The notes beneath the pieces are model-generated. The model did not search any database. It worked only from the letters and a program-made list of their open reading frames with translations, and was not told where the DNA came from. Shown piece after piece: positions 48,350-59,695 of a DNA stretch of 64,000 nucleotides; position 1 is the first letter of the stretch, and the number at the start of each line of letters is the position of its first letter. Both the position numbers and the translations under genes were made by a program. Location: contig NZ_CP054476.1 of assembly GCF_013341275.1 (NCBI RefSeq), forward strand, positions 1,811,501-1,875,500, read 5' to 3'. The stretch comes from Methyloligella sp. GL2. Lineage in GTDB: Bacteria > Pseudomonadota > Alphaproteobacteria > Rhizobiales > Methyloligellaceae.

Positions 48350-49776
48350 CAGAACAGCGACTGGGCGCTTGCCCCGGCGATGGCGACCAGCGGGGCCGGA
48401 TAGAGGAAGAACAGCAAGATCATCAGCCCGCTTACCGTCAGCACCGCGGCCAGGGACCGGGGCATGGGATCGAAGCTCTCGGCCGGATCGTCGAAATACA
48501 TGATCTTGACGATACGCAGATAGTAGAACGCGCCGACCACGGAGAGCAGCACGCCGATGACCGAGAGCGCATAGAGCCCGGCATTGATGGCGGCGAGGAA
48601 GACGTAGAACTTGGCGAAGAAGCCGGCGAGCGGCGGAATGCCGGCCAGCGAGAACAACAGCACGCCGAACATGAAGGCCATCAGCGGGTTGGTCTGGGAG
48701 AGGCCGGAGAGCTGGTCGATGCGCTCGATCTTCTGGCCGTCGCGGCGCATCGCCATGATGAAGGCGAAGGAGCCCAGCGTCATCACCAGATAGACCGCCA
48801 GATAGACAATGAGGCCGGTGACGCCCTCCTCCGTGCCAGCGGCAAGCCCGACCAGCGCATAGCCCATATGGCCGATGGAGCTATAGGCCATCAGGCGCTT
48901 GATATTGGTCTGGCCGATAGCGGCGAAGGAGCCGAGCGCCATGGAGGCGATGGCGAGGAAGACGATGATCTGCTGCCATTCCGGCGCGATGCCCGGAAAG
49001 GCGGAGAAGATGGTGCGGGTGAACAGCGCCATGGCGGCGAGCTTGGGCGCGGCGGCGAAAAATGCCGTCACCGGGGTCGGCGCGCCTTCATAGACGTCCG
49101 GCGTCCACATATGGAAGGGCACAGCGGAAATCTTGAAGGCGAAGCCCGTCAGCAGGAAGACCAGGCCGAAGATGACGCCGAGGCTCGCTTGGGTGCCGCT
49201 GAGCGCCGTGGCGATCTCGGAGAAGCCGGTCGAGCCGGTGAAGCCGTAGATCAGCGAGGCGCCATAGAGCAGCATGCCGGAGGACAGCGCGCCGAGGACG
49301 AAATATTTGAGCCCCGCCTCGCTGGATTTCACCGAATCGCGCTGGAAGGCGGCGACCACATAGAGCGCCAGGCTCTGCAGCTCCAAGCCGACATAGAGGA
49401 TGATCAGATCATTGGCGGAGATCATCAGCATCATGCCGGTGGTGGCGAGCAGCACCAGCACGGGGAATTCGAATTTCAGCGTGCCCGAACGGTGCCAATA
49501 CTCGGCCGACATATAAAGGGTCACGCCGGAGCCGATCAGCGTCATGATCTTCATCATGCGGGCGAAGGGATCGGCGATGAAGGCGCCGTTGAAGGCGGTC
49601 TCGGTGCCCTGCCCCATGGCCACATAGAAGCCGGCGATCACCAGCACGACGATCGACAGACCCAGCACCAGCATGCCGGAATCGCGCCGCACAAGCACGC
49701 CGACCATCAGCAGCGCCAGCGCGCCGACGGGCAGGATCAGCTCCGGCAGAATGGTGAGAAAATCGGCGGACGACAC
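48349..49776 (-). CDS. nuoN: NADH-quinone oxidoreductase subunit N
   Basis: One of the three antiporter-like proton-pumping subunits of complex I. The 475-residue protein is almost wholly transmembrane (about 14 helices) and has [13 protein letters not shown], the [20 protein letters not shown] segment, [20 protein letters not shown] and [14 protein letters not shown]. The start is GTG with TAGGAG nine bases upstream, 12 bases after nuoM. It is the last nuo gene. Confidence 0.96.
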   Translation of the reverse strand: MSSADFLTILPELILPVGALALLMVGVLVRRDSGMLVLGLSIVVLVIAGFYVAMGQGTETAFNGAFIADPFARMMKIMTLIGSGVTLYMSAEYWHRSGTLKFEFPVLVLLATTGMMLMISANDLIILYVGLELQSLALYVVAAFQRDSVKSSEAGLKYFVLGALSSGMLLYGASLIYGFTGSTGFSEIATALSGTQASLGVIFGLVFLLTGFAFKISAVPFHMWTPDVYEGAPTPVTAFFAAAPKLAAMALFTRTIFSAFPGIAPEWQQIIVFLAIASMALGSFAAIGQTNIKRLMAYSSIGHMGYALVGLAAGTEEGVTGLIVYLAVYLVMTLGSFAFIMAMRRDGQKIERIDQLSGLSQTNPLMAFMFGVLLFSLAGIPPLAGFFAKFYVFLAAINAGLYALSVIGVLLSVVGAFYYLRIVKIMYFDDPAESFDPMPRSLAAVLTVSGLMILLFFLYPAPLVAIAGASAQSLF

Positions 49777-49788
49777 GGGGGCGAACTC

Positions 49789-51303
49789 CTACGGCACCAG
49801 GGCGTAGCGGGCCTGGTCGGCCGCCGCCAGCGCGGAATGATACTGATCCATCAGCGCCGTCACCGAGACGGTGCTGAGATCGAGGATCGGCTTGGGATAG
49901 AAGCCGAAGAAGATGGTGAGCAGGATCAGCGGCGCCATGATCGCGATCTCGCGCCAGTTCATATCCTGGATCGCCGCAAGGCTCGGCTTCTCTAGCTTGC
50001 CGAACACCACCCGGCGGTAGAGCCACAGCGCATAGCAGGCCGAGAGGATCAGGCCGAAGGCGGCGAAGAAGGCCACCCAGGTGTTGACCTCGAAGCTGCC
50101 CAGCAGGGCGAGAAATTCGCCGATGAAGCCGGACGTGCCGGGCAAGCCGACATTGGCCATGGTGAACAGCATGAAGCAGAAGGCGTAGATCGGCATGCGC
50201 GCCACCAGGCCGCCGTAAGCGGCGATCTCGCGGGTGTGCATGCGGTCGTAGATCACGCCGACGCAGAGGAACAGCGCGGCGGAGACGATGCCGTGGGACA
50301 GCATCTGGAAGATGCCGCCTTGCAGCCCCTGCATGGTGACGGTGAACAGGCCCATGGTGACGAAGCCCATATGGGCGACGGAGGAATAGGCGATCAGCTT
50401 CTTCATGTCCTCCTGGGCCAGGGCCACCAGCGATGTGTAGATGATGGCGATCACCGAGAGGGCATAGATCAGCGGCGCGAAATCGGCGCTTGCCAGCGGG
50501 AACATCGGCAGCGAGAAGCGCAAGAAGCCGTAGCCGCCCATCTTCAGGAGAATACCTGCCAGAATCACCGAGCCCGCGGTCGGCGCCTCGACATGGGCGT
50601 CGGGCAGCCAGGTATGCACCGGCCACATCGGCATCTTCACCGCGAAGGAGGCGAGGAAGGCGAACCAGAGCCAGCCTTGCATCGAGGCCGGGAAGTCATG
50701 CGCCAGCAGAGTCGGGATGTCGGTGGTGCCGGCGTCCCAATACATCGCCATGATGGCGAGCAGCATGAGCAGTGAGCCGGCCAGCGTATAGAGGAAGAAC
50801 TTGAAGCTGGCATAGATGCGCCGCGGCCCGCCCCAGATGCCGATGATCAGGAACATCGGGATCAGCCCGCCTTCGAAGAACAGGTAGAACAGCACCAGAT
50901 CCAGAGCCGAGAACACGCCGATCATCAGCGTCTCCAGCACCAGGAAGGCGATCATGTATTCCTTCACCCGCACCTTCACCGAGATCCAGCTCGCCAGGAT
51001 GCAGAGCGGCATCAGGAAGGTGGTGAGCACGACGAAGGGCATGGAGATGCCGTCGACGCCCATATGGAAAGTGATGGCACCGAGCCATTCGCGCTTCTCG
51101 ACGAATTGGAAATCGGCGGTGGTGGGATCGAAATCGCGCCAGATCAGCAGCGAGATGGCGAAGGTAATCACCGTGGTCCACAGCGCGATCCAGCGGGCAT
51201 TGCGCTGGGCGCTGGCATCGTCGGTGCGCAGCAGCGCGATCAGCAGCGCGCCGAGGATCGGCAGGAAGGTGACGGTGGAGAGGATCGGCCAGCTATAGCT
51301 CAT
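49789..51303 (-). CDS. nuoM: NADH-quinone oxidoreductase subunit M
   Basis: Antiporter-like membrane subunit of complex I, 504 residues from the ATG that overlaps the nuoL stop in ATGA; the frame is open further upstream inside nuoL, but that is shadow sequence. It contains about 14 helices, with [33 protein letters not shown], the proton-channel segment [32 protein letters not shown] and [14 protein letters not shown]. Confidence 0.97.
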   Translation of the reverse strand: MSYSWPILSTVTFLPILGALLIALLRTDDASAQRNARWIALWTTVITFAISLLIWRDFDPTTADFQFVEKREWLGAITFHMGVDGISMPFVVLTTFLMPLCILASWISVKVRVKEYMIAFLVLETLMIGVFSALDLVLFYLFFEGGLIPMFLIIGIWGGPRRIYASFKFFLYTLAGSLLMLLAIMAMYWDAGTTDIPTLLAHDFPASMQGWLWFAFLASFAVKMPMWPVHTWLPDAHVEAPTAGSVILAGILLKMGGYGFLRFSLPMFPLASADFAPLIYALSVIAIIYTSLVALAQEDMKKLIAYSSVAHMGFVTMGLFTVTMQGLQGGIFQMLSHGIVSAALFLCVGVIYDRMHTREIAAYGGLVARMPIYAFCFMLFTMANVGLPGTSGFIGEFLALLGSFEVNTWVAFFAAFGLILSACYALWLYRRVVFGKLEKPSLAAIQDMNWREIAIMAPLILLTIFFGFYPKPILDLSTVSVTALMDQYHSALAAADQARYALVP

Positions 51304-53228
51304 CGCGGCAGCCCTCCCCCGGTGAACATGAAGTAGGTAATCAGGATGGCCACGCCGATCAGCATCACGAATGCGTAGTGGTAGATATAGCCGGTCTGGA
51401 TCTTCACCACGCGGTTGGTGATGTCGATCACGCGGGCCGAGACGCCGTCCGGCCCGATCCCGTCGATGATCTTGCCGTCGCCCACCTTCCAGAGCTTGTA
51501 GGCGAGCCATTTGGCCGGACGGACGAAGATCCGGTCATACAGCGCATCGAAGTACCAGGCGTTGAGCAGGAACTGGTAGGCGCCGCGGAAACGCTTGGAG
51601 AGGCCGAACGGGATCAGCGGCTTCACCATGTAGAAGTACCAGGCGACAGCGAGCCCTGCGAACATCACGATGCTCGGCGACAGGAAGACCAGCCAGGAGA
51701 CCTCGTGATGCCCGGTATGCTCGGGCAGGAAGATGGCGTTACGCCAGAAGCTGTGCACGTCGATGCCGATGAAGTCGTGCATGAAATAGGCGCCGGCGAG
51801 CAGCGAGCCGATGGCAAGCACGGCGAGCGGGATCGCCATCACCATGGGCGCATCGTGGGCGTGCTCGTAGACGTCCTTCGGTCCGCGATTGCGGCCCTCG
51901 AAGGTGAGGAACATCAGCCGCCAGGAATAGAACGAGGTCAGCGCCGCGGCGAGCAGCGTCATGACATAGCCGTACATGGCCATGGAGCCATGGGCGAGCC
52001 AGGCGCCCTCGATGATGGCGTCCTTGGAGACGTAGCCGGAGGTGAAGGGGAAGCCGGTCAGGGCCAGGGTGCCGACCAGCATCATCGCCCAGGTGAACGG
52101 CATCTTGGCGCGCAGGCCGCCCATGCGGCGCATATCCTGCTCGTCATGCACGGCGTGGATAACGGCGCCGGCGCCGAGGAACAGCAGCGCCTTGAAGAAG
52201 GCATGGGTGAAGAGGTGGAACACGCCGGCATTGAACGCGCCGATGCCGAGCGCGGTGAACATGTAGCCGAGCTGCGAGCAGGTGGAATAGGCGATCACCC
52301 GCTTGATGTCGGTCTGCACCAGAGCGACGGTCGCGGCGAAGAAGGCCGTGGTGGCGCCAATGAAGGTGACGACCTCCAGCGCGAAGGGCGAGTGCTCGAA
52401 GACCGGCGAGAACCGCGCCACCATGAAGACACCGGCGGTGACCATGGTCGCGGCATGGATCAGGGCGGAGACCGGGGTCGGGCCCTCCATGGCGTCTGGC
52501 AGCCAGGTATGCAGCAGGAACTGGGCCGACTTGCCCATGGCGCCCATGAACAGCAGCAGGCAGATCAGCGTCAGCGCATCGACCTGCATGCCGAGGAATT
52601 CCATGGTGCTGCCGACCTTGTCGGGCGCCGCGGCAAAGATCGGGTCGTATTGGATGGTGCCGAACAGGGTGAAGGTGGCGAAGATGCCGAGCGCGAAGCC
52701 GAAATCGCCGACGCGGTTGACCACGAAGGCCTTGATGGCGGCGGCGCAGGCGCTTGGCTTCTCGTACCAGAAGCCGATCAGCAGATAGGAAGCGAGACCC
52801 ACGCCCTCCCAGCCGAAGAAGAGCTGCAGCAGATTATCGGAGGTCACCAGCGTCAGCATGGCGAAGGTGAACAGCGACAGATAGGCGAAGAAGCGCTGCT
52901 TGTGGGGGTCGTGGTCCATATAGCCCACCGAATAGAGGTGGACGAGGGCCGAGACCGTGTTGACCACCACCAGCATGACGGCGGTCAGCGTGTCGACGCG
53001 GATATCCCAGGATGAGGTGAGCTCGCCGGACTGGATCCAGGTGAACAGCTCGATGCGCACATCCTGGCCCTGCACGGTGACGTAATAGAAGGCGATCCAG
53101 GACAGCGCACAGGCGACCATCATAAAGGTGGTGGTTACGACCTCGCAGGCGCGGTAGCCCACGAGGCGGCCGAAGAAGCCCGCGAAGATTGCGCCGGCAA
53201 GCGGCAGGAAGAGGATCGCCTCGTACAT
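51300..53228 (-). CDS. nuoL: NADH-quinone oxidoreductase subunit L
   Basis: The distal antiporter-like subunit of complex I, 642 residues. It shows [36 protein letters not shown], the channel motif [33 protein letters not shown] and [17 protein letters not shown]. The long C-terminal lateral helix and final anchor helix of NuoL correspond to about residues 520-640. It lies 15 bases after nuoK and overlaps nuoM. Confidence 0.97.
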   Translation of the reverse strand: MYEAILFLPLAGAIFAGFFGRLVGYRACEVVTTTFMMVACALSWIAFYYVTVQGQDVRIELFTWIQSGELTSSWDIRVDTLTAVMLVVVNTVSALVHLYSVGYMDHDPHKQRFFAYLSLFTFAMLTLVTSDNLLQLFFGWEGVGLASYLLIGFWYEKPSACAAAIKAFVVNRVGDFGFALGIFATFTLFGTIQYDPIFAAAPDKVGSTMEFLGMQVDALTLICLLLFMGAMGKSAQFLLHTWLPDAMEGPTPVSALIHAATMVTAGVFMVARFSPVFEHSPFALEVVTFIGATTAFFAATVALVQTDIKRVIAYSTCSQLGYMFTALGIGAFNAGVFHLFTHAFFKALLFLGAGAVIHAVHDEQDMRRMGGLRAKMPFTWAMMLVGTLALTGFPFTSGYVSKDAIIEGAWLAHGSMAMYGYVMTLLAAALTSFYSWRLMFLTFEGRNRGPKDVYEHAHDAPMVMAIPLAVLAIGSLLAGAYFMHDFIGIDVHSFWRNAIFLPEHTGHHEVSWLVFLSPSIVMFAGLAVAWYFYMVKPLIPFGLSKRFRGAYQFLLNAWYFDALYDRIFVRPAKWLAYKLWKVGDGKIIDGIGPDGVSARVIDITNRVVKIQTGYIYHYAFVMLIGVAILITYFMFTGGGLPR

Positions 53229-53243
53229 CTCTAAGCTGTCCCC

Positions 53244-53552
53244 CTAGCCTTTCATCGAATGGATGTCGGCGACGTCGATGGTGCCGCGGTTGCGGAAATA
53301 GACGACGACGATGGCCAAGCCAATGGCCGCTTCCGCCGCAGCCACGGTGAGCACGATCAGCGCGAAGACCTGGCCGATCAGATTGCCCAGGAAGGACGAG
53401 AAGGCGACCAGGTTGATGTTCACCGCAAGCAGAATGAGCTCCACCGACATCAGAATGACGATGATGTTCTTCCGATTGAGGAAGATGCCAACGATGCCGA
53501 GGGTGAACAGGATCGCCGCGACGGTCAGATAATGGGAGAGACCGATGGTCAT
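53244..53552 (-). CDS. nuoK: NADH-quinone oxidoreductase subunit K
   Basis: Small membrane subunit, 102 residues with three helices. The start is the ATG giving [16 protein letters not shown], with GGGAGG seven bases upstream; an in-frame codon five residues earlier is not needed. The conserved Glu residues for proton transfer are in [16 protein letters not shown] and [13 protein letters not shown]. The upstream spacer to nuoJ holds a repeat element. Confidence 0.96.
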   Translation of the reverse strand: MTIGLSHYLTVAAILFTLGIVGIFLNRKNIIVILMSVELILLAVNINLVAFSSFLGNLIGQVFALIVLTVAAAEAAIGLAIVVVYFRNRGTIDVADIHSMKG

Positions 53553-53577
53553 GAGAGTACCTCCCATGCGGTAAGCC

Positions 53578-53675
53578 GACCCCCTCCCCGGCCCTCCCCC
53601 TTGCAGGGGGAGGGAGAGAGAGCCGATAGCCCGGAATTCCCTCCCCCTAGAAGGGGGAGGGTTAGGGTGGGGGTC
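53578..53675. repeat. GACCCCC...GGGGGTC double-hairpin element, copy 1 (nuoJ-nuoK)
   Basis: A 98-bp element with two hairpins: CCCTCCCCC/GGGGGAGGG around TTGCA, and the same arms around TAGAA, enclosed by GACCCCC and GGGGGTC ends. It is nearly identical to the copy at 54401-54501; they differ mainly in a few bases of the centre. It fills almost all of the nuoJ-nuoK spacer (139 bp). Confidence 0.9.
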
Positions 53676-53691
53676 AAATCAGTGGCCTGCA

Positions 53692-54297
53692 TCATGAGAG
53701 CCCCCTCCCCGATTGGACTTTGACCACTTCGATCGCCTTCTTCGGATCGCGCGCCACCTGATCGGCCGGCTTCTGCCGGCGCACGCCTTCCTTGTGATGC
53801 AATGTGAGCACGATGGCGCCGATCATGGCGACCAGCAGAATCAGCGAGGCGGCCTCGAACAGATAGACGTAGTCGGTATAGAGAATACGGCCCAGCGCCA
53901 GGGTGTTGGTGACGTCTTCTGCTTGCGCCGGCACGGTTGCGATGGTTTCCGGCGCGGTGATCCAGGCGGTGACGACGAAGATCAGCTCCAGAGCCATGAT
54001 GGCGCCGACGGCGACGCCGACGGGCAGATAGCGCAGGAACCCGGCCTTCAGCTCGGCGAAATCGACATCGAGCATCATCACCACGAAGAGGAACAGCACC
54101 ATCACCGCGCCGACATAGACCACGACGAGGATCATGGCGAGGAACTCGGCGCTGAGCAGCACGAACAGCCCGGCGGCGTTGAAGAAGGCCAGAATCAGGA
54201 ACAGCACCGCGTGCACGGGATTGCGCACGGTGATGACCATGAAGGCCGAGCCGATCAGCACCGCGGCGAAGAGATAGAAGAACAACGCCGAGATCAT
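53692..54297 (-). CDS. nuoJ: NADH-quinone oxidoreductase subunit J
   Basis: Membrane subunit with five predicted helices, 201 residues. Family features are ITVRNPVHAVLFLILAFFNA, LLSAEFLAMILVVVYVGAVM with the conserved Glu and the flexible YVGAVMVLFLFVVMML helix. The hydrophilic C-terminal tail ends in a charged segment. The gene is bracketed by two nearly identical repeat elements and so is the only nuo gene isolated from both neighbours by repeats. Confidence 0.96.
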   Translation of the reverse strand: MISALFFYLFAAVLIGSAFMVITVRNPVHAVLFLILAFFNAAGLFVLLSAEFLAMILVVVYVGAVMVLFLFVVMMLDVDFAELKAGFLRYLPVGVAVGAIMALELIFVVTAWITAPETIATVPAQAEDVTNTLALGRILYTDYVYLFEAASLILLVAMIGAIVLTLHHKEGVRRQKPADQVARDPKKAIEVVKVQSGRGLS

Positions 54298-54400
54298 GAG
54301 CGGTCCGCCATCGCAAAGTGCAATCCGCCGAGCAACCGACTTTTAATCAGTCGGTCTGCAGTGCGGACTGCCTTGGGCGCCAAAGCCGGTATTTGCATCC

Positions 54401-54501
54401 GACCCCCTCCCCGGCCCTCCCCCTTGCAGGGGGAGGGAGAGAGAGCCGATAGCCCGGAGCTATCCCCTCCCCCTAGAAGGGGGAGGGTTAGGGTGGGGGT
54501 C
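54401..54501. repeat. GACCCCC...GGGGGTC double-hairpin element, copy 2 (nuoI-nuoJ)
   Basis: A 101-bp element almost identical to the one at 53578-53675, in the same orientation and 823 bp away start to start. It lies in the 306-bp nuoI-nuoJ gap (54298-54603), which otherwise contains no recognisable gene or signal. Confidence 0.9.
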
Positions 54502-54603
54502 TCAAAACGTCGACGCGCAAACGCAGCCAGCCGACTCTTCATCAGCGGCTCCAAGCGTGTCTGTGTTTGCGAAGCGTACAAACCTTCCCCCAATTGATGC
54601 GGC

Positions 54604-55095
54604 TTACCGGTAGGGCGCATCTAAAGCAATGTTCTGCGCGATCTCCCGCTCCCAGCGGTCGCCATTGGCGAGGAGCCGCGCCTTGTCGTAGTAGAGTTCT
54701 TCGCGGGTTTCGGTCGCGAATTCGAAATTCGGTCCTTCGACGATGGCGTCGACCGGGCAGGCTTCCTGGCAGAAGCCGCAATAGATGCATTTCACCATGT
54801 CGATATCGTAGCGGGTGGTGCGGCGCGTGCCGTCATTGCGGCGCGGCCCCGCCTCGATGGTGATGGCCTGGGCCGGGCAGATCGCCTCGCAAAGCTTGCA
54901 GGCGATGCAGCGCTCCTCGCCATTGGGATAGCGGCGCAAGGCATGCTCGCCGCGGAAGCGCGGGGAAAGCGGCCCCTTCTCGAACGGATAGTTCAGGGTC
55001 GGCTTCGGCGACACGAAATAGCGCATGGCGAGCCAGAAGGCCGAGATGAACTCCAGCAGCAACAGGCCCTTGGCGGCTTTCAGCAAGCGCTTCAC
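54604..55095 (-). CDS. nuoI: NADH-quinone oxidoreductase subunit I
   Basis: Peripheral-arm subunit carrying iron-sulfur clusters N6a and N6b. The 163-residue protein has two 4Fe-4S motifs, [12 protein letters not shown] (Cys63, 66, 69, 73) and [12 protein letters not shown] (Cys103, 106, 109, 113). The N-terminal amphipathic helix contacts the membrane arm. The start codon is GTG. It lies 28 bases after nuoH. Confidence 0.97.
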   Translation of the reverse strand: MKRLLKAAKGLLLLEFISAFWLAMRYFVSPKPTLNYPFEKGPLSPRFRGEHALRRYPNGEERCIACKLCEAICPAQAITIEAGPRRNDGTRRTTRYDIDMVKCIYCGFCQEACPVDAIVEGPNFEFATETREELYYDKARLLANGDRWEREIAQNIALDAPYR

Positions 55096-55123
55096 AGGCA
55101 GGCTCCTTGTCGGATGGCGGCGC

Positions 55124-56146
55124 TCATGAGCCGGTCCCCCAGAATTGCAGGACGGCGGCCACGATGACGACCATTGCCAGAGAAAGCGGCAGGAAGATCT
55201 TCCACCCGAGCCGCATCAGCTGATCGTAGCGGTAGCGCGGCACCATCGCCTTCACCATGGCGACGAGGAAGAACAGGAAGCAGACCTTCAGCACGAACCA
55301 TATCACGCCGGGAATCCAGGTGAAGGGCGCCACCGGGAACGGGGCCAGCCAGCCGCCGAGGAACAGCACGGTGCCGAGGCCGCAAAGCATGACGATGGCG
55401 ACGTATTCGCCGAGCATGAAGAGCAGATACGGGGTGGAGGAATATTCCACCATGAAGCCGGCGACGAGTTCCGATTCGGCCTCCAGGAGGTCGAAGGGCG
55501 GCCGGTTGGTTTCGGCCAGGGCCGAGATGAAGAAGATCACGAACATCGGCAAGAGCGGCAGCCAATACCAGCCGAACAGGCCGTAAGGGCTTTGCTGCGA
55601 AAGCACGATGTCGGAGAGGTTCAGGCTGCCGGCGCAAAGCAGCACGGTGACGATGACGAAGCCGATGGAGACCTCGTAGGACACCATCTGCGCGGCGGAG
55701 CGCAGCGCCGAGAGAAAGGCGTATTTCGAGTTCGACGCCCAGCCGGCCATGATCACGCCGTAGACCTCGAGGGAGGAGACGGCGAAGACGAAGAGAATGC
55801 CAACATTGAGATTGGCGACGGCCCAGCCCTCGTTCACCGGGATCACGGCCCAGGCGGAGAGCGCCAGCCCTGCGGTGACCAGCGGAGCGAGCAGGAACAG
55901 CCCCTTATTGGAGCCGGCCGGAATGATCGGCTCCTTGAACACGAATTTCAGAAGATCGGCGAAGGACTGCCACAGGCCGAACGGGCCGACCACGTTGGGT
56001 CCGCGGCGCATCTGTACCGCCGCCCAGACCTTGCGGTCGGCATAGAGCAGGAAGGCGATCATCACCAGAAGGATGACGATCAGCGCCACGCTCTGCACCA
56101 CGATCAGCGCGAACGGAATGCCGTATTGCTGCCAGAAATCAGCCAT
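55124..56146 (-). CDS. nuoH: NADH-quinone oxidoreductase subunit H
   Basis: Membrane subunit at the quinone chamber, 340 residues with about eight helices. The start is the ATG giving MADFWQQYG, overlapping the nuoG stop by eight bases; the frame continues upstream but inside nuoG. Conserved segments are [60 protein letters not shown] and FMLGEYVAI. Confidence 0.97.
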   Translation of the reverse strand: MADFWQQYGIPFALIVVQSVALIVILLVMIAFLLYADRKVWAAVQMRRGPNVVGPFGLWQSFADLLKFVFKEPIIPAGSNKGLFLLAPLVTAGLALSAWAVIPVNEGWAVANLNVGILFVFAVSSLEVYGVIMAGWASNSKYAFLSALRSAAQMVSYEVSIGFVIVTVLLCAGSLNLSDIVLSQQSPYGLFGWYWLPLLPMFVIFFISALAETNRPPFDLLEAESELVAGFMVEYSSTPYLLFMLGEYVAIVMLCGLGTVLFLGGWLAPFPVAPFTWIPGVIWFVLKVCFLFFLVAMVKAMVPRYRYDQLMRLGWKIFLPLSLAMVVIVAAVLQFWGTGS

Positions 56147-58247
56147 CGGTACCGGTCGCTCCTGGGTCGGCGCCCGCATGCAGAGCGCTCAAATTGGCCA
56201 TGATGGCGCTCGCCCGTGCGATGGGGTTGGTGAGATAGAAATCGGCGATCGGCGACTGGAACCGGGCCTTGTTCAGCTTGCCTTCGGTCTTAGCCAGGCT
56301 GTGCAGCGCATCGGTGCCGGCCGGGCTCACCTGGCCGAGCATAGCAAGATGGGGATGCGCGGCGAACATCGCGGCACGAAGCTGGCTCTGGCTGTCGAAG
56401 GGCAAGGTCTTGCCCAGCACGCCAGACAGCGCGCGGATAATGGTCCAATCCTCACGGGCATAGCCGGGCGGGAAGATGGCGCGCATACCTTCTTGCGGGC
56501 GGCCCTCGGTGTTGACGTAGAGGGCGTCCTTCTCGGTATAGGCGGCGCCGGGCAGGATCACGTCGGCGCGGTGGGCACCACGGTCGCCATGGCTGCCCTG
56601 ATAGATGACGAAGGCCTCGCCCAGGCGGTCGACTTCCAGCTCGTCGGCGCCGAGGAGATAGACCACCTCGATATCGCCCTTCTCCGCGGCGTTGAGGATG
56701 CCGCCGACGTCCTTGCCGCCCTTGCCCGGGACGAAGCCGAGATCCAGGGCGCCGGTGCGGGCAGCCGCGGTGTGCAGCACGCTGAAGCCGTTCCAATCGT
56801 CGGTGAGCGCGCCGATCTTCTCGGCGGCCTTGGCGGCAAGCGCCAGCACCCCTGCCCCTTCGGTCCGCGCCAGAGCGCCCTGGCCGATAACGATCAGCGG
56901 CTTCTTGGCGTTCTTCAGAGCTTTCGAGAAATCATGGCTGCCATCGGCGATCTGGCCCAAGGTCTCCGGCCCTGCGCCGAGATACTCATACGGGTAAGTG
57001 AGATCGGCCTCTTCGCCGATCACCCCGATGGGGACCAGGCCTTCGCCGGACTTATAGCGCTTGCGGATGCGGGCATTGATGATCGGCGCTTCGATGCGCG
57101 GATTGGTGCCGACCAGCAGGATGGCGTCGGCCTCGTCGATCCCGGCAATGGCGGAATTGAACAGATAGCTGGCCCGGCCGAGGCTGGGGTCGAGCTTGGC
57201 GCCGTCCTGGCGGCAATCCATATGCGGCGAGCCGAGCGCCTCGGTCAGCTCTTTCAGGGCATAGACCTCTTCCAGGGCGGCGAGATCGCCGGCGATGGCG
57301 GCAAAACGCTTGCCGTCCAGCCCGTCGAGCTTCTTGGCAATGGCGGCGAAGGCCTCGTCCCAGCTGGCGGGCTGAAGCTTGCCGCGCTTGCGCAAATAGG
57401 GCTGGTCCAGGCGCTGGGTACGGAGCCCGTCCCAGACATGGCGGGTCTTGTCGGAAATCCACTCCTCGTTCACCGCATCGTTGATGCGGGGCAGGATGCG
57501 CAGCACCTCGCGATCGCGGGAATCGACGCGGATGGCGCTTCCCACCGCATCCATCACATCGGTGGATTCGACCTTGGACAGCTCCCAGGGCCGGGAGACG
57601 AAGGCGTAAGGCTTGGAGGTCAGCGCGCCCACCGGGCAGAGATCGACCACATTGCCGGAGAGCTCCGACATCATGCCCTTCTCCAGATAGGTGGTGATCT
57701 CCATATCCTCGCCGCGGCCGATGGCGCCGAGCTCCTCGACGCCGGCGACCTCGGTCATGAAGCGGACGCAGCGGGTGCAGTGGATGCAGCGCGTCATATA
57801 GGTCTGGATCAGAGGCCCGAGATATTTCTCCTCCACGGCGCGCTTGTTGTCGGCGTAGCGGCCGGCATCGAAGCCGTAGGCCATGGTCTGATCCTGCAGG
57901 TCGCATTCGCCGCCCTGATCGCAGATCGGGCAATCCAGCGGATGGTTGACCAGCAGGAACTCCAGCACGCCCTCGCGGTCTTTCTTCACCGCCTCGTTGT
58001 CGGTGTAGATGGTCGGCGGGGTACCGTCGCGCCCCGGTCGCAGATCGTTCACGCCCATGGCGCAGGAGGCCACCGGCTTCGGCATGCCTTCGACCTGCAC
58101 CAGGCACATGCGGCAATTGCCGGCGATGGAGAGGCGCTCGTGATAGCAAAAGCGCGGGATCTCCACGCCCGCCATCTCGCAGGCCTGGATCAGGGTGATG
58201 CCGTCGGGGACCTCGATCTCGGCGCCGTTGATGATCAGCTTAGGCAT
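56139..58247 (-). CDS. nuoG: NADH-quinone oxidoreductase subunit G
   Basis: The large peripheral iron-sulfur subunit. The ATG at 58247 (702 residues, [16 protein letters not shown]) has GGAAGG seven bases upstream; an ATG nine codons earlier falls within a palindromic repeat and is probably not used. The N-terminal 2Fe-2S ligands are in [20 protein letters not shown] and CAMG. His-liganded and Cys-rich N5/N4 sites follow ([26 protein letters not shown]), then a molybdopterin oxidoreductase-like domain (about residues 220-690) without the cofactor. Confidence 0.97.
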   Translation of the reverse strand: MPKLIINGAEIEVPDGITLIQACEMAGVEIPRFCYHERLSIAGNCRMCLVQVEGMPKPVASCAMGVNDLRPGRDGTPPTIYTDNEAVKKDREGVLEFLLVNHPLDCPICDQGGECDLQDQTMAYGFDAGRYADNKRAVEEKYLGPLIQTYMTRCIHCTRCVRFMTEVAGVEELGAIGRGEDMEITTYLEKGMMSELSGNVVDLCPVGALTSKPYAFVSRPWELSKVESTDVMDAVGSAIRVDSRDREVLRILPRINDAVNEEWISDKTRHVWDGLRTQRLDQPYLRKRGKLQPASWDEAFAAIAKKLDGLDGKRFAAIAGDLAALEEVYALKELTEALGSPHMDCRQDGAKLDPSLGRASYLFNSAIAGIDEADAILLVGTNPRIEAPIINARIRKRYKSGEGLVPIGVIGEEADLTYPYEYLGAGPETLGQIADGSHDFSKALKNAKKPLIVIGQGALARTEGAGVLALAAKAAEKIGALTDDWNGFSVLHTAAARTGALDLGFVPGKGGKDVGGILNAAEKGDIEVVYLLGADELEVDRLGEAFVIYQGSHGDRGAHRADVILPGAAYTEKDALYVNTEGRPQEGMRAIFPPGYAREDWTIIRALSGVLGKTLPFDSQSQLRAAMFAAHPHLAMLGQVSPAGTDALHSLAKTEGKLNKARFQSPIADFYLTNPIARASAIMANLSALHAGADPGATGTDG

Positions 58248-58268
58248 GGGCGTGCCTTCCAGTTTCGT

Positions 58269-58364
58269 CGTCATTGCCGGGCTTGACCCGGCAATCCAGG
58301 GTCGAGAGCGTGGCGTTTGCAGCTCTGGATCCCGGGGTCGCGCTGCGCGCGCCCGAGGATGACG
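58269..58364. repeat. CGTCAT-type compound palindrome (nuoF-nuoG)
   Basis: A 96-bp inverted repeat whose left arm CGTCATTGCCGGG...CCCGGCAATCCAG matches the right arm of the element at 45692-45778, and whose right arm ends GAGGATGACG. It fills most of the 146-bp nuoF-nuoG spacer. Some relatives have a small gene in this spacer; none is visible here. Confidence 0.85.
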
Positions 58365-58393
58365 TCATAAAGTTCCTGGCCATCATCATCGCC

Positions 58394-59695
58394 CTACTCC
58401 GCCGCCACCGGCACCGAGGCCGGAATGGGCTTGGCTGCGTATTGATCGATGCGCTCCTCGATGACGTGGCGGAAATGGCGAATCAGCCCTTGCACCGGCC
58501 AGGCGGCGGCATCGCCCAGGGCGCAGATGGTGTGGCCTTCGACTTGGCGTGAGACGTCGAACAGCATGTCGATCTCGCGCTTCTCGGCCTTGCCTTCGGC
58601 CATGCGCTCCAGCACGCGCCACATCCACCCCGTGCCCTCGCGGCAGGGCGTGCACTGGCCGCAGGATTCGTGCTTGTAGAAATAGGAGATGCGGGCAATA
58701 GCGCGGACGATGTCGGTGGATTTGTCCATCACGATCACCGCCGCGGTGCCGAGGCCCGTCTGCAACTCCTTCAGCGTGTCGAAATCCATGTCGAGATCGT
58801 TGCACTGATCGGCCGGCAGGCACGGCACCGAGGAGCCGCCCGGAATCACTGCGAGAAGATTGTCCCAGCCGCCGCGCACGCCGCCGCAATGCTTGTCGAT
58901 CAGCTCGCGCAAGGGAACACCCATCTCCTCTTCCACATTGCAGGGCTCGTTCACATGGCCGGAGATGCAGAACAGCTTGGTGCCGGTGTTGTTGGGCTTG
59001 CCGAGTGCGGCGAACCAGGTCGCGCCGCGGCGCATGATGTCCGGCACCACAGCGATGGATTCGACATTGTTGACGGTGGTCGGTGCGCCATAGAGGCCGA
59101 CATTGGCGGGGAATGGCGGCTTCAGCCGCGGCATGCCCTTCTTGCCTTCCAGGCTCTCCAGCAGCGCGGTCTCCTCGCCGCAGATATAGGCGCCAGCGCC
59201 GTGAGCCAGGTAGAGATCGAAATCCCAGCCGTTTTTGTTGCCCTTGCCGATGAGCTTCGCCTCATAGGCCTGGTCGATGGCGGCCTGCAGGCGCTCGCGC
59301 TCGCGGATGAACTCGCCACGGATATAGATGTAGGCGGTGTGCGCCCGCATGGCGAAGGAAGCGATCATCGCCCCTTCAATCAGGAGATGCGGGTCGTGGC
59401 GCATGATCTCCCGGTCCTTGCAGGTGCCGGGCTCCGATTCGTCGGCGTTGATGACCAGGTAATTGGGGCGGCCGTCGGACTCCTTCGGCATGAAGGACCA
59501 TTTTAGCCCGGTCGGGAAGCCGGCGCCGCCGCGTCCGCGGAGGCCGGAGCTTTTGACCTCCTCGATCACCTCTTCATGGCCGCGCGCCAGGATCTCCTTG
59601 GTGCCGTCCCAGGAGCCTCGGGACATGGCGCCCTTCAGCCCCCAATCGTGCAGGCCGTAGAGATTCTTAAAGATGCGGTCCTTATCGGCGAGCAT
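58394..59695 (-). CDS. nuoF: NADH-quinone oxidoreductase subunit F
   Basis: NuoF binds NADH and FMN and holds cluster N3. The 433-residue protein has the FMN/NADH motifs [16 protein letters not shown] and [16 protein letters not shown], with [20 protein letters not shown] near the flavin. The cluster ligands are in [12 protein letters not shown], then a single Cys in HTICALGD. Its ATG shares one base with the nuoE stop (TGATG), so the two are translated together. Confidence 0.98.
   Translation of the reverse strand: MLADKDRIFKNLYGLHDWGLKGAMSRGSWDGTKEILARGHEEVIEEVKSSGLRGRGGAGFPTGLKWSFMPKESDGRPNYLVINADESEPGTCKDREIMRHDPHLLIEGAMIASFAMRAHTAYIYIRGEFIRERERLQAAIDQAYEAKLIGKGNKNGWDFDLYLAHGAGAYICGEETALLESLEGKKGMPRLKPPFPANVGLYGAPTTVNNVESIAVVPDIMRRGATWFAALGKPNNTGTKLFCISGHVNEPCNVEEEMGVPLRELIDKHCGGVRGGWDNLLAVIPGGSSVPCLPADQCNDLDMDFDTLKELQTGLGTAAVIVMDKSTDIVRAIARISYFYKHESCGQCTPCREGTGWMWRVLERMAEGKAEKREIDMLFDVSRQVEGHTICALGDAAAWPVQGLIRHFRHVIEERIDQYAAKPIPASVPVAAE

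Noticed and set aside
48340..53015. Long plus-strand open frames antisense to nuoN, nuoM and nuoL
   Set aside because: They are rich in His, Gln, Arg and Gly, as expected for the complement of hydrophobic codons, and show no protein family features.
56073..58286. Very long open frame (737 codons) antisense to nuoG
   Set aside because: It mirrors the coding frame of nuoG in a GC-rich genome, has no start signal or family motif and repetitive composition; the opposite strand encodes an unambiguous NuoG.
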